A stretch of DNA of 49,266 nucleotides from Novosphingobium guangzhouense (GTDB lineage Bacteria > Pseudomonadota > Alphaproteobacteria > Sphingomonadales > Sphingomonadaceae): NCBI RefSeq assembly GCF_002896965.1, contig NZ_LYMM01000045.1, positions 1-49,266 on the forward strand, written 5' to 3'. The translations under genes and the position numbers were made by a program. Of the stretch, positions 33,447-42,031 are shown piece by piece (the stretch's first letter is position 1; each line of letters opens with the position of its first letter). The notes beneath the pieces were generated by a model, which saw nothing but the letters and a program-made list of their open reading frames with translations, searched no databases and was not told where the DNA came from.

Positions 33447-34889
33447 ATGCCCAAGCTCTCGCTGCACCCCGACCGCCTGCTGCCGGCCGACCCGACGACG
33501 CGCGCCATTGCCCGCGAACTCTATGCCGAAGTCGCCGGCCTGCCGATCATCAGCCCGCACGGCCACACCGACCCGGAATGGTTCGCCACTGACGCAGCCT
33601 GGACCAACGCAACTGAACTGCTTCTGGCCCCGGACCACTACCTGTTCCGCATGCTCTATTCGCAAGGGGTCGATCTCGACGCGCTGGCGGTTCCCCGCAA
33701 GGGCGGCGTCATGCCCGCCACCGACCCGCGCGAGGCGTGGCGCCTGTTCGCCGCCAACTGGAAGCTGTTCCGCGGCACCCCGTCGAGCATGTGGCTGCCC
33801 CACGTGTTCGGCGAAGTCTTCGGCATCGACGTGGCGCTCGATGAGAGCACGGCGGACTTCTATTACGACACCATCGGCGAGGCCCTTGCCTCTCCCGCGT
33901 TCCGCCCGCGCGCGCTGTTCGAGCGTTTCAACATCGAACTGCTTGCCACCACCGAGGGCGCGGGCGACGATCTGAAGCATCACAAGGCGATTCAGGCATC
34001 GGGCTGGCAGGGCAAGGTGGTCACCACCTACCGCCCCGATTCGGTGATCGACCCCGAGCATGACAGCTTCGCGCGCGATATCGTGCGCTTTGCCGACCTT
34101 TCGGGCGAAAACGTCGAGAGCTGGACCGGCTACCTTGCCGCGCACCGTAAGCGCCGTGCGGACTTTCGCGCGATGGGCGCGACAGCGACCGATCACGGCT
34201 TCGTCACCGCCCGCACCGCCAACCTCTCGACCGCAGAGTGTGAGGCGCTGTTCGCCAAGGTCATGGGCGGAAAAGCGGACGCCGACGAGGCAGAGCTGTT
34301 CCGCGCCCAGATGCTGACCGAAATGGCGCGCATGAGCGTGGAGGACGGCATGACCATGCAGATCCACCCCGGCTCCACCCGCAACCACAACGCCCGCCTC
34401 TTCGCCAGTCACGGCCGCGACAAGGGCGCCGACATTCCGCGCGCCACCGAATATGTCGAAGCGCTGCGCCCGATGCTCGACCTGTTCGGCAACGAGCCCG
34501 ACCTCAAGGTCATCCTCTTCACGCTGGACGAGACGACTTACGCCCGTGAACTGGCGCCTCTGGCGGGGCACTATCCGTGCCTCAAGCTCGGCCCGGCGTG
34601 GTGGTTCCACGACAGCCCCGAAGGCATGCGCCGCTTCCGCGAGATGACCACCGAGACGGCAGGCTTCTACAATACCGTGGGCTTCAACGACGATACCCGT
34701 GCGTTCCTTTCGATCCCGGCGCGCCACGACGTCGCGCGGCGGATCGACTGCGGCTTCCTTGCTCGTCTCGTCGCGGAACACCGCATGGAGGACTGGGAAG
34801 CAGCCGAACTTGCCCACGAACTGACCGTCGGGCTGGTCCGCAAGGCCTACAACCTGGAAGCTCCGGCGCGTGAGGTGGAACCGGCGTGA
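33447..34889 (+). CDS. uxaC: Uronate (glucuronate/galacturonate) isomerase
   Basis: A 480-residue UxaC of the amidohydrolase superfamily. It converts D-glucuronate to D-fructuronate and D-galacturonate to D-tagaturonate. The metal-binding ISPHGHTDPEWF (near residue 35), TTEGAGDDL, MQIHPGSTRNHN and KLGPAWWFHDSPEGM are conserved. GAGGAG lies 8 bases before the ATG. Its stop overlaps the GTG of the next gene (GTGA), indicating translational coupling. Confidence 0.96.
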   Translation: MPKLSLHPDRLLPADPTTRAIARELYAEVAGLPIISPHGHTDPEWFATDAAWTNATELLLAPDHYLFRMLYSQGVDLDALAVPRKGGVMPATDPREAWRLFAANWKLFRGTPSSMWLPHVFGEVFGIDVALDESTADFYYDTIGEALASPAFRPRALFERFNIELLATTEGAGDDLKHHKAIQASGWQGKVVTTYRPDSVIDPEHDSFARDIVRFADLSGENVESWTGYLAAHRKRRADFRAMGATATDHGFVTARTANLSTAECEALFAKVMGGKADADEAELFRAQMLTEMARMSVEDGMTMQIHPGSTRNHNARLFASHGRDKGADIPRATEYVEALRPMLDLFGNEPDLKVILFTLDETTYARELAPLAGHYPCLKLGPAWWFHDSPEGMRRFREMTTETAGFYNTVGFNDDTRAFLSIPARHDVARRIDCGFLARLVAEHRMEDWEAAELAHELTVGLVRKAYNLEAPAREVEPA

Positions 34890-36316
34890 CCCGTCTTTCG
34901 CAAACAACCCTCACCGCCCTTCCCGCAGGTATAAGCCAGCCGCAGTACGACCGTTCGGCGGTGAAGCGCGGCGTCGTGCATTTCGGGCCGGGCGCGTTCC
35001 ACCGTGCACATCAGGCCGCCGCCTTCGACACGCTGCTGACGCAGGACCCGCGCTGGGGGCTGACCGGGGTGAGCCTCAATTCGCGCGGGGTGGCCGATGC
35101 GCTGAACCCGCAGGATGGGCTCTATACCCTCGCCCTGCTCGACACCGAGGTCGCATACCGCGTGATCGGCTCCATCGGCGGCGTGCTCACCAAGGATGAT
35201 CCGGCCGCGATCCTCGGCGCGCTGACCCATGCGGACACCCGCATCGTCAGTTCTACCGTGACCGAAAAGGGCTACTGCCTCGGCGCGGACGGCGCGCTGG
35301 ACTTCGCGAACGCGGCGATCAGGGCAGATCTCGATGCCTCGCGCACGGAAGGCTGGACACCGGGTTCGTTCACCGGTTGGCTGGTGCGCGGACTGCAGGC
35401 ACGGCGCCTGGCCGGGTTGCCGGGGGTGACCGTGCTGTGCTGCGACAACCTTGCCGACAACGGCCGCAAGCTGGAAGCCGCCACCATCGCTCTGGCCGAG
35501 GCGATCGATCCCGACACCGCGCGCTGGATTGCCGATAACGTCGCCTTCCCCAATGCGATGGTCGATTCGATCACGCCTGCCACCGACGATGCCCTGCGCG
35601 CCCGCGTGTCTGCGGCCACCGGGCTGGAAGACGCCTGGCCGATCCAGCGCGAACGCTTCACCCAATGGGTGATCGAGGACCGCTTCGCCGGGGAACGCCC
35701 CGCCCTGGATCTTGCAGGCGTGACCTTCGCCGCAGAAGTACGCCCGTTCGAAAAGGCCAAGCTGCGCCTGCTCAACGGCGCACATTCCTCGCTCGCCTAT
35801 ATCGGTCTTGGCCGCGGGCTTGAAACCGTTGGTGAGGCGATGGCAGACAGCGAACTGGCCGCCTTTGCCGAGCGGCTGATGCGTGAGGACATCGCGCCGT
35901 CGATCACGCCTCCACCGGGGCTGGACCTTGGCGGCTACATCTCCGACGTGCTGGCACGTTTCCGCAATCCCGAGATCCGCCACCTGCTGTCGCAGATCGC
36001 CTGGGACGGGTCGCAGAAGCTGCCCTATCGCCTGCTCGATACCACGCGCGATGCGCTTGCAGCCGGCCGTCCGGTGGAGCGGCTGGCACTGCCCATCGCG
36101 GCATGGCTGCGCTTCCTTGCCGGCGCTGCGCGCGATGGCCGCACGATCACCGACCCGCTGGCCGCCGGGCTGCTGGAACGCGCGAGCGACTGGCGCAGCG
36201 TTCTTGCGATGCGCGAAGTATTCGGCGATCTCGGCTCTGACGGGCGTTTCGTTGGCGCCGTGGAAGCCGGGCTGGCCGCACTGGAAGCGGGACGGCTGGA
36301 GGGCGTGACGGCCTGA
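34886..36316 (+). CDS. uxuB: Fructuronate reductase (mannitol dehydrogenase family)
   Basis: A 476-residue polyol dehydrogenase. The N-terminal Rossmann part begins VVHFGPGAFHRAHQA, then SSTVTEKGYC, CCDNLADNG and FPNAMVDSITPAT. The catalytic stretch FEKAKLRLLNGAHSSLAYIG and DGSQKLPYRLLD near the C-terminus match the UxuB group, which reduces D-fructuronate to D-mannonate with NADH. Tagaturonate reductase (UxaB) is a distant alternative. The start is GTG at 34886, coupled to uxaC. Confidence 0.88.
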   Translation: MTRLSQTTLTALPAGISQPQYDRSAVKRGVVHFGPGAFHRAHQAAAFDTLLTQDPRWGLTGVSLNSRGVADALNPQDGLYTLALLDTEVAYRVIGSIGGVLTKDDPAAILGALTHADTRIVSSTVTEKGYCLGADGALDFANAAIRADLDASRTEGWTPGSFTGWLVRGLQARRLAGLPGVTVLCCDNLADNGRKLEAATIALAEAIDPDTARWIADNVAFPNAMVDSITPATDDALRARVSAATGLEDAWPIQRERFTQWVIEDRFAGERPALDLAGVTFAAEVRPFEKAKLRLLNGAHSSLAYIGLGRGLETVGEAMADSELAAFAERLMREDIAPSITPPPGLDLGGYISDVLARFRNPEIRHLLSQIAWDGSQKLPYRLLDTTRDALAAGRPVERLALPIAAWLRFLAGAARDGRTITDPLAAGLLERASDWRSVLAMREVFGDLGSDGRFVGAVEAGLAALEAGRLEGVTA

Positions 36317-36332
36317 GGTTGTCGAAAGGGGC

Positions 36333-36368
36333 CGGCGTCGGTCAGAAAATCGGCGTCGGTCAGAAATC
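36333..36368. repeat. 18-base tandem repeat across the lacI stop codon
   Basis: CGGCGTCGGTCAGAAAAT is followed directly by CGGCGTCGGTCAGAAATC, and a third, degraded start (CGGCGCCGG) follows. On the minus strand each unit holds a TGA in the lacI frame, so two in-frame stops lie 18 bases apart. It looks like a local duplication of the gene's last six codons. Confidence 0.7.
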
Positions 36369-37394
36369 CGGCGCCGGTCCCGTCGATTCCGCCGCCACTA
36401 CGCGCAATTCCACGTCGAAGGGTTGCGGCGCCTCCCCTCCCTCGATCCTGGCGATAAGCCGTTCCGCCGCTGCCGCCGCCATGTCGCCAAAGGGGCGCAG
36501 CACCGAAGTCAGCGCCGGGCTCAGCATCCGCGTCACCAGGCTGCCGTCGAAGCCGACCACCGACAGCCCGGCGGGCACCGCAATGCCCCGCGTCGCTGCA
36601 GCCTTGAGCACGCCCGCCGCCATGATGTCGTTCGCCGCGAAGATGCCGGTCGGCCGGTTTGCCTGCGCCAGCAGTTGCTCTGCCCCTGCCACGCCCGAGG
36701 CAAAATCGTAGTCGCCCGGCGCTTCGGCCACGCTGGCCCCGCCCCGCATTGCTTCCTCGATGAACCCCGCGCGGCGCTCCATGGCGGAAGCGGTGTCGGC
36801 AGGCCCATTGACGATGCCCAGCCGCCGGTGCCCCAGATCGAGCAGGTGCCGCGCGACTTGCGCGCCCGCCGCCCGCTCCTCGCTGACGATGACATCGGCA
36901 AAGCCCGCGATCGGCACAGCGGACAGCGCCGCCACCGGTACTTGCGCTTCGGCCAGAGCCTCTGCCAGACCCGGTACGCCCGAGACCGGCGGCAGGATCA
37001 CCAGCCCATCCACGCGCGATCGTTCGACGAAGCCCAGCACGTCACGGATCGCCGCTTCGGCCTCCAGCGGGGTGGGGTGGACGATCACCTCGTAGCCGCG
37101 CGGCGCGGTCAGGGCGACGACGCCGCGCTGGATGGAATCGAGCACCAGCGCATTGCGATCGTTGTGGATCAGCCCGATCAGGAAGGAGCGCCGCATCGCC
37201 AGCGCCCGCGCCCGTGCGCTCGGCCGGAAGTTGAGCGCGGCGATCGCCGCCTCGATCCGGGCGCGCGTCTCGGCATTCACCTTGGGCGACTTGTTGAGCA
37301 CGCGCGAAACGGTGCGGATCGACACCCCGGCGGCGGCGGCAACATCCTCTATCGTCGGGTCGCCTTCGCGCGGTCTTGCAGGGATTTCTTGCAT
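36360..37394 (-). CDS. LacI-family transcriptional regulator
   Basis: A 344-residue repressor. The helix-turn-helix TIEDVAAAAGVSIRTVSRVL is near residues 14-33, followed by the hinge (FRPSARARALAMRRS) and a periplasmic-binding-protein-like sugar-sensing domain with IFAANDIMAAG and GFDGS. It sits between the uronate genes and the GH43/xylose genes and is divergent from GH43, so it is the natural candidate to bind the AGCGCT-centred sites on both sides. The inducer is not known; a uronate, xylose or a xylan fragment would fit. Starts at 37433 and 37448 are possible, but similarity begins at 37394. Confidence 0.9.
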   Translation of the reverse strand: MQEIPARPREGDPTIEDVAAAAGVSIRTVSRVLNKSPKVNAETRARIEAAIAALNFRPSARARALAMRRSFLIGLIHNDRNALVLDSIQRGVVALTAPRGYEVIVHPTPLEAEAAIRDVLGFVERSRVDGLVILPPVSGVPGLAEALAEAQVPVAALSAVPIAGFADVIVSEERAAGAQVARHLLDLGHRRLGIVNGPADTASAMERRAGFIEEAMRGGASVAEAPGDYDFASGVAGAEQLLAQANRPTGIFAANDIMAAGVLKAAATRGIAVPAGLSVVGFDGSLVTRMLSPALTSVLRPFGDMAAAAAERLIARIEGGEAPQPFDVELRVVAAESTGPAPDF

Positions 37395-37408
37395 CGCTAG
37401 GCTTGTAT

Positions 37409-37422
37409 GGCCTGCGCTGGCA
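37409..37422. promoter_or_regulatory. Possible weaker operator before lacI
   Basis: GGCCTGCGCTGGCA matches the uxaA/uxaC operator TGCCAGCGCTGGCA at 12 of 14 positions and lies 15 bases before the lacI ATG, where an autoregulatory site would be expected. Symmetry is imperfect. Confidence 0.3.
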
Positions 37423-37466
37423 CGATCAAGCATTCCTGCAATTTTCATTGACAGCCCCGGTACAAA

Positions 37467-37480
37467 TGATAGCGCTAGCA
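37467..37480. promoter_or_regulatory. LacI-type operator before the GH43 gene
   Basis: TGATAGCGCTAGCA is a near-perfect palindrome around AGCGCT, lying 27 bases before the GH43 ATG. A consensus -35 TTGACA (37448-37453) is just upstream, so the operator would cover the -10 region. TAGCGCTA-centred operators are known for LacI-family sugar regulators in alphaproteobacteria. Confidence 0.65.
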
Positions 37481-37506
37481 TAAATCAGATCAAACCGGAG
37501 AGAGGC

Positions 37507-39141
37507 ATGAAGTTCGACCGCCGAGAGGCCCTGTTCACGGCAGCGCTGGGCGCAGCAGGCGGCGCAGCATCGCTGGGGGCGCTGGCCGGCAGTGCAAGCG
37601 CTGCCACGGCAGCTGCATCGTCGGCTGCCAAGCCCTCCGCCGGTGCCTCGAAGTATCGTCGCGGGTTCGATGACCAGCGCATCCCCGATCAGGGCAACGG
37701 CACGTACCTCAACCCGCTGATGGCGGGCGACCATCCCGACCCGACGATCGTGCGGGACGGGAAGGACTATTACATGACCTTCTCGACCTTCGATTCCTAT
37801 CCGGGGCTGGTCGTGTGGCATTCGGCCGACCTGATCAACTGGCGGCCCCTGACTGCGGCGCTGACGAAGAACCTCGGCTCGGTCTGGGCGCCGGACATCA
37901 GCAAGCACAACGGCCGTTTCTTCATCTATTTCACGGTCAAGGCTACGCCCAACGCGCAATACGTCGTCTGGGCGGACAAGGCCGAAGGCCCGTGGAGCGA
38001 GCCCGTCAGCCTCGGCCTGCCCGATCACATCGACCCCGGCCACGCCGTAGGCGAGGACGGTTCGCGCTGGCTGTTCCTTTCGGGCGGCGACCGCATCCGG
38101 CTGTCTGAGGACGGCCTCTCCACCGTGGGCGCGGTGGAGCACGTCTACGATCCCTGGCACTATCCGGAGGACTGGGACGTCGAGGGGTTCTCGCCCGAAG
38201 GCCCCAAGATCGTGCGACGCGGTGAGTATTTCTACCTGGTCACGGCCGTGGGCGGCACCGCCGGTCCGCCGACCGGGCACATGGTCATCGCCGCGCGCTC
38301 GAAGTCGATCCACGGCCCTTGGGAAAACTGCCCGCACAACCCGATCGTGCGCACCACCGACCTGTCCGAAGCCTGGTGGTCGCGCGGCCACGCCACCCTT
38401 TTCGAAGGGCCGGGCGGAGACTGGTGGTCGGTCTACCACGGCTATGAAAAGGACTTCTGGACGCTGGGCCGCCAGACCCTGCTCGATCCGATCAGCTGGA
38501 CCGCGGACGGCTGGTTCCGCATGGAAGGCGGCGACCTGTCGAAGCCGATCCGCGCCCCCAGGGGCGGACGCAAGGCGGGGCCGCACGGGTTGCCGCTGTC
38601 GGACGATTTCTCGACGCTGGAGATCGGCCGCCGCTGGAACTTCTTCAAACCCTCTCCCACCGAGCGCGACCGCGCGCGGGTGGCAAACAACACCCTGCAT
38701 CTGACCGCCACCGGCAAGGCCCCGGTCGATTCATCGCCGCTGCTGCTGATCGCGGGCGATCAGGCTTACGAATTCAGCTGCGAGATCGACATCGACCCCG
38801 GCGTCACCGCAGGGCTGCTGCTGTTCTACGACCAGCAACTCTACTGCGGCCTCGGCTTCGACGCGGCCAAGTTCGTGACGCACCAGTACGGTATCGAGCG
38901 TGGGCGCCCCGCCAACTACCACGGCCGCAAGATGCTGATGCGGGTGCGCAACGACCGCCATATCGTGTCGTTCCACACCAGCGGTGACGGCGGCAAGACG
39001 TGGAAGCGCTTCGACCGGGGCATGGAAGTCTCAGGGTATCATCATAATGTGCGCGGCGGCTTCCTGATGCTGCGGCCGGGGCTCTACTCGGCGGGACAAG
39101 GTGAGGCCCGCTTCAGCAATTTCAAGTTCCGCGCGCTCTGA
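37507..39141 (+). CDS. Glycoside hydrolase family 43 (beta-xylosidase/arabinofuranosidase type), Tat signal
   Basis: A 544-residue exported glycosidase. The signal (MKFDRREALFTAALGAAGG) has twin Arg and a hydrophobic stretch, suggesting Tat export of the folded enzyme. The five-blade propeller starts at NPLMAGDHPDPTIVRDG with the catalytic base Asp78; SVWAPDI holds the pKa-modulating Asp and the general acid Glu lies in the FSPEGPKI region. A C-terminal beta-sandwich (about 365-544, DDFSTLEIGRRWNFF onward) is the DUF1349-like domain of many GH43 xylosidases. Probable substrates are xylo-oligosaccharide or arabinoxylan side chains. First gene of a rightward run to 44304. Confidence 0.9.
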   Translation: MKFDRREALFTAALGAAGGAASLGALAGSASAATAAASSAAKPSAGASKYRRGFDDQRIPDQGNGTYLNPLMAGDHPDPTIVRDGKDYYMTFSTFDSYPGLVVWHSADLINWRPLTAALTKNLGSVWAPDISKHNGRFFIYFTVKATPNAQYVVWADKAEGPWSEPVSLGLPDHIDPGHAVGEDGSRWLFLSGGDRIRLSEDGLSTVGAVEHVYDPWHYPEDWDVEGFSPEGPKIVRRGEYFYLVTAVGGTAGPPTGHMVIAARSKSIHGPWENCPHNPIVRTTDLSEAWWSRGHATLFEGPGGDWWSVYHGYEKDFWTLGRQTLLDPISWTADGWFRMEGGDLSKPIRAPRGGRKAGPHGLPLSDDFSTLEIGRRWNFFKPSPTERDRARVANNTLHLTATGKAPVDSSPLLLIAGDQAYEFSCEIDIDPGVTAGLLLFYDQQLYCGLGFDAAKFVTHQYGIERGRPANYHGRKMLMRVRNDRHIVSFHTSGDGGKTWKRFDRGMEVSGYHHNVRGGFLMLRPGLYSAGQGEARFSNFKFRAL

Positions 39142-39155
39142 AGGGACATATCGCG

Positions 39156-40295
39156 ATGACCGACACTCTCTCCATGCTCCCCGCCGACTGGAAGGACGGC
39201 CTGTTCCTTGGCCGCATCGACCTTGGTGAAGGGCCGACCCCCGTGCTGCTGAGCGGCGGCACGGTATATGACATGAGCCGCGTGGCCCCGACCGTTGCCG
39301 ACCTTGTCGACGCGGCCGCCTTCGACCCCGCGCAGGGCAAGGCGCTTGGTGCGGCCAAGGACGTTCTGGCCGGAGCCACCCTGCTCAGCCCGATCGACCT
39401 GCAGTGCGTCAAGGCGGCAGGCGTCACTTTCGCCGTATCGGCGCTGGAACGCGTGATCGAGGAACGCGCACGCGGCGATGCCGCCAAGGCGCAGGCGGTG
39501 CGCGGCGGGCTGGAAGAACGCATCGGCGGCTCGATCCGCTCGGTCGGGCCCGGCACCGCCGAAGCGGCAGCGCTCAAGGCCGCACTGATCGAGGACGGCA
39601 TGTGGTCGCAGTACCTTGAAGTCGCGATCGGGCCGGACGCGGAAGTCTTCACCAAGGCACCGGTGCTCTCCACCGTGGGCACGGGCGCGACGATCGGCGT
39701 GCGTTCGGATTCGGACTGGAACAACCCCGAGCCCGAAATCGTCATCCTGTCCGACGCGCGCGGCAAGGCCGTGGGCGCCACGCTGGGCAACGACGTCAAC
39801 TTGCGCGATTTCGAAGGGCGCTCCGCCCTGCTGCTCGGCAAGGCGAAGGACAACAACGCCAGCTGCGCGATCGGCCCCTTCGTGCGCCTGTTCGACGCAG
39901 GCTACACGATGGCCGACGTGGAGAACGCCGAAGTCCTGCTGCGGATCGAGGGGCGCGACGGGTTCCTGCTCGTAGGCGAAAGCCGCATGTCGGAAATCAG
40001 CCGTCCGCCGCTCGACCTGCTGCACCAGTGCTTCTCCGAGCACCAGTACCCCGACGGCGTCGTGCTGTTCCTGGGCACGCTGTTCGCGCCGACGCAGGAC
40101 CGTGAGGCGCCGGGGCGCGGCTTCACCCACCGGATCGGGGACGTCGTGGCGATTTCCAGCGACCGGCTCGGCACGCTGGTCAACACCGTCGCCACGTCCG
40201 GCGAGGCGCCGCCATGGGAAACCGGCATCACCGCCCTTTACCGCAACCTCGCCGCGCGCGGGCTGCTCAAGACCGCCGCGCACGCGGTCGCCTGA
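39156..40295 (+). CDS. xylX: 2-keto-3-deoxy-pentonate dehydratase, FAH family (XylX-like)
   Basis: A 379-residue fumarylacetoacetate-hydrolase-fold enzyme. It closely recalls Caulobacter XylX in LLGRIDFGEGPTPV-like N-terminus, LQCVKAAGVTFAVSALERVI, WSQYLEVAIGPDAEVFTKAP, WNNPEPEIVIL, GNDVNLRDFEGRSALLLGKA and HQYPDGVVLFLGT. The known reaction is 2-keto-3-deoxy-xylonate to 2-ketoglutarate semialdehyde in the Weimberg pathway; an L-arabinonate route is possible. 14 bases follow the GH43 gene. Confidence 0.88.
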   Translation: MTDTLSMLPADWKDGLFLGRIDLGEGPTPVLLSGGTVYDMSRVAPTVADLVDAAAFDPAQGKALGAAKDVLAGATLLSPIDLQCVKAAGVTFAVSALERVIEERARGDAAKAQAVRGGLEERIGGSIRSVGPGTAEAAALKAALIEDGMWSQYLEVAIGPDAEVFTKAPVLSTVGTGATIGVRSDSDWNNPEPEIVILSDARGKAVGATLGNDVNLRDFEGRSALLLGKAKDNNASCAIGPFVRLFDAGYTMADVENAEVLLRIEGRDGFLLVGESRMSEISRPPLDLLHQCFSEHQYPDGVVLFLGTLFAPTQDREAPGRGFTHRIGDVVAISSDRLGTLVNTVATSGEAPPWETGITALYRNLAARGLLKTAAHAVA

Positions 40296-40323
40296 CCTCT
40301 TCTTTCGGCTTTCAAGGACCATC

Positions 40324-41115
40324 ATGTTGACCACCACCACCCCCTCTCCCGCCGTCCAGACTGCGCGCTTTCCCTCGCTCGCGGGCAAGGGGGTGTTCGT
40401 TTCGGGCGGCGGCTCCGGCATCGGCGCCGCGCTGGTCGAGGCGTTCGCGCGGCAGGGCGCGAAAGTGTTCTTCGTCGACATCGCTGCCGGCCCTTCGGAG
40501 GCGCTCGTCGCCAGCCTTGACGGCGCGGTGGAGTTCACCCCCCGCTTCGTGGCAGGCGACCTTCGCGATCTCGACTTCGTGAAGGGGCAGGTCGCTGCCG
40601 CGCACGCCGCGCTTGGCGGGCTCGACGTACTGGTCAACAACGCCGCCAACGACGACCGGCACGCGCTGGAAGAAGTGACGCCGGAATACTGGGAAGACCG
40701 CATGGCGGTGAACCTGCGCCACCTGTTCTTCGCCGCGCAGGCCGCCGTTCCCTTCATGGAGGCGGCCGGCGGCGGCGTGATCCTGAACTTCGGGTCGATC
40801 AGCTGGCACCTCGCGCTCGATCAGCTCTCGCTCTACCAGACCGCCAAGGCCGCGATCGAGGGGATGACCCGCGCCATGGCCCGCGAACTGGGCGAGCGGA
40901 ATATCCGCGTCTGCGCGATCGTGCCCGGCAACGTCCAGACCCCCCGGCAGGAAAAGTGGTACACTCCCGAGGGCGAGCGCGAGATCCTTGATGCGCAGTG
41001 CCTCAAGTCCCGCGTCCAGCCTGCCGACGTGGCGGCGCTGGCGCTGTTCCTCGCCTCCGACGATGCGCGGATGTGCACGGGCCACGAGTATTTCGTCGAT
41101 GCCGGCTGGCGCTGA
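40324..41115 (+). CDS. xylB: D-xylose 1-dehydrogenase (SDR, XylB-like)
   Basis: A 263-residue SDR. GGGSGIGA binds NAD, followed by VFFVDIA (Asp favouring NAD), NNAANDDRHALEEVT, and the active site SISWHLALDQLSLYQTAKA with YxxxK. The NDDRH, RQEKWYTPEGE and CTGHEYFVDAGWR segments match Caulobacter XylB closely. It oxidises D-xylose to D-xylonolactone. AAGGA stands 6 bases before the ATG at 40324. A longer frame from 40102 overlaps xylX and is rejected. Confidence 0.9.
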   Translation: MLTTTTPSPAVQTARFPSLAGKGVFVSGGGSGIGAALVEAFARQGAKVFFVDIAAGPSEALVASLDGAVEFTPRFVAGDLRDLDFVKGQVAAAHAALGGLDVLVNNAANDDRHALEEVTPEYWEDRMAVNLRHLFFAAQAAVPFMEAAGGGVILNFGSISWHLALDQLSLYQTAKAAIEGMTRAMARELGERNIRVCAIVPGNVQTPRQEKWYTPEGEREILDAQCLKSRVQPADVAALALFLASDDARMCTGHEYFVDAGWR

Positions 41116-41116
41116 G

Positions 41117-41989
41117 ATGACGCTTTCCATGACACCGCAGGTTGCCTGCAGGGTCGGCGCGACGCTGGGTGAAGGCCCGATGTGGGACGCCGCGCGCGGC
41201 TGGCTGTGGTTCGTGGACATCAAGGGCCACAAGCTCCACCGCTTCGATCCGTCCGTTGGCGCGCTGGAGACCATCGACGCACCCGAGGAGCCCGGCTGGG
41301 TGATCCCGCTGGCCGACGGCGCACTGCTGGTAGGGGCGCAATCGGGTGTGCACCGCTTCGAGGACAACGCTTTCGCGCTGCTCCACGCGGTAGAGCCTGA
41401 CCTGCCCGGCAACCGCCTGAATGACGCCGCTGTCCACCCGGACGGATCGGTATGGCTGGGCACCATGGACAACGCCGAGGAAGCGCCGAGCGGCGGCTAT
41501 TACCGCCTGCACGCCGGTGCCTGCACCGCCCTGTCCCCGGACCCGATGGTCATCACCAACGGACCCGCCTTTTCGCCCGATGGCAGCACCGTCTATCTCG
41601 TCGACACGCTGGAACGGGTGATCCTGTCGGCGCAGATCGGCGCAGACGGGCACCCCGGCGAGGCACGGCTCTTCGCCCGCTTGCCGGAGGGCATGGGCTA
41701 TCCCGACGGACCAGTGGTGGACAGCGCGGGCATCGTCTGGGTCGGCCTGTTCGGCGGCTGGGGCGTCGCGCGGTTTGCCCCCGATGGCGAATTTCTGGGC
41801 CGGGTGGAGTTCCCGGTCGCCAATGTCACCAAGATCGCCTTCGGCGGCGCGGACCTCACCACGGTCTATGCGACAACCGCGCGCAAGGGGTTGTCAGCGG
41901 CCGAACTGGCGGCACAACCCCACGCCGGAGACCTTTTCACCTTCACGTTGGCGGTGCCGGGCCTCCCGCCGGGATACCCCACAGCCTGA
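41117..41989 (+). CDS. xylC: SMP-30/gluconolactonase family, probable xylonolactonase (XylC-like)
   Basis: A 290-residue six-bladed propeller lactonase. The metal-binding Glu is in LGEGPMWD, with NRLNDAAVHPDG, ITNGPAFSPDG and YPDGPVVDSAG giving the Asn/Asp ligands. It follows xylB by one base, so xylonolactone from XylB is the obvious substrate. Starts at 41117 and 41129 are both possible; neither has a strong ribosome-binding site, and translational coupling to xylB is likely. Confidence 0.87.
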   Translation: MTLSMTPQVACRVGATLGEGPMWDAARGWLWFVDIKGHKLHRFDPSVGALETIDAPEEPGWVIPLADGALLVGAQSGVHRFEDNAFALLHAVEPDLPGNRLNDAAVHPDGSVWLGTMDNAEEAPSGGYYRLHAGACTALSPDPMVITNGPAFSPDGSTVYLVDTLERVILSAQIGADGHPGEARLFARLPEGMGYPDGPVVDSAGIVWVGLFGGWGVARFAPDGEFLGRVEFPVANVTKIAFGGADLTTVYATTARKGLSAAELAAQPHAGDLFTFTLAVPGLPPGYPTA

Positions 41990-42031
41990 GCGGGCCGTAA
42001 CGACAAGAACAAGCATAGAGGATGTAAACGA

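Noticed and set aside
32051..33592. Rightward frame of 513 codons opposite uxaA
   Set aside because: Overlaps uxaA antisense and runs into uxaC; no family resemblance.
37448..37476. Complete -35/-10 promoter for GH43
   Set aside because: TTGACA is perfect, but no good -10 stands 16-18 bases downstream, where the operator palindrome lies; listed only within the operator entry.
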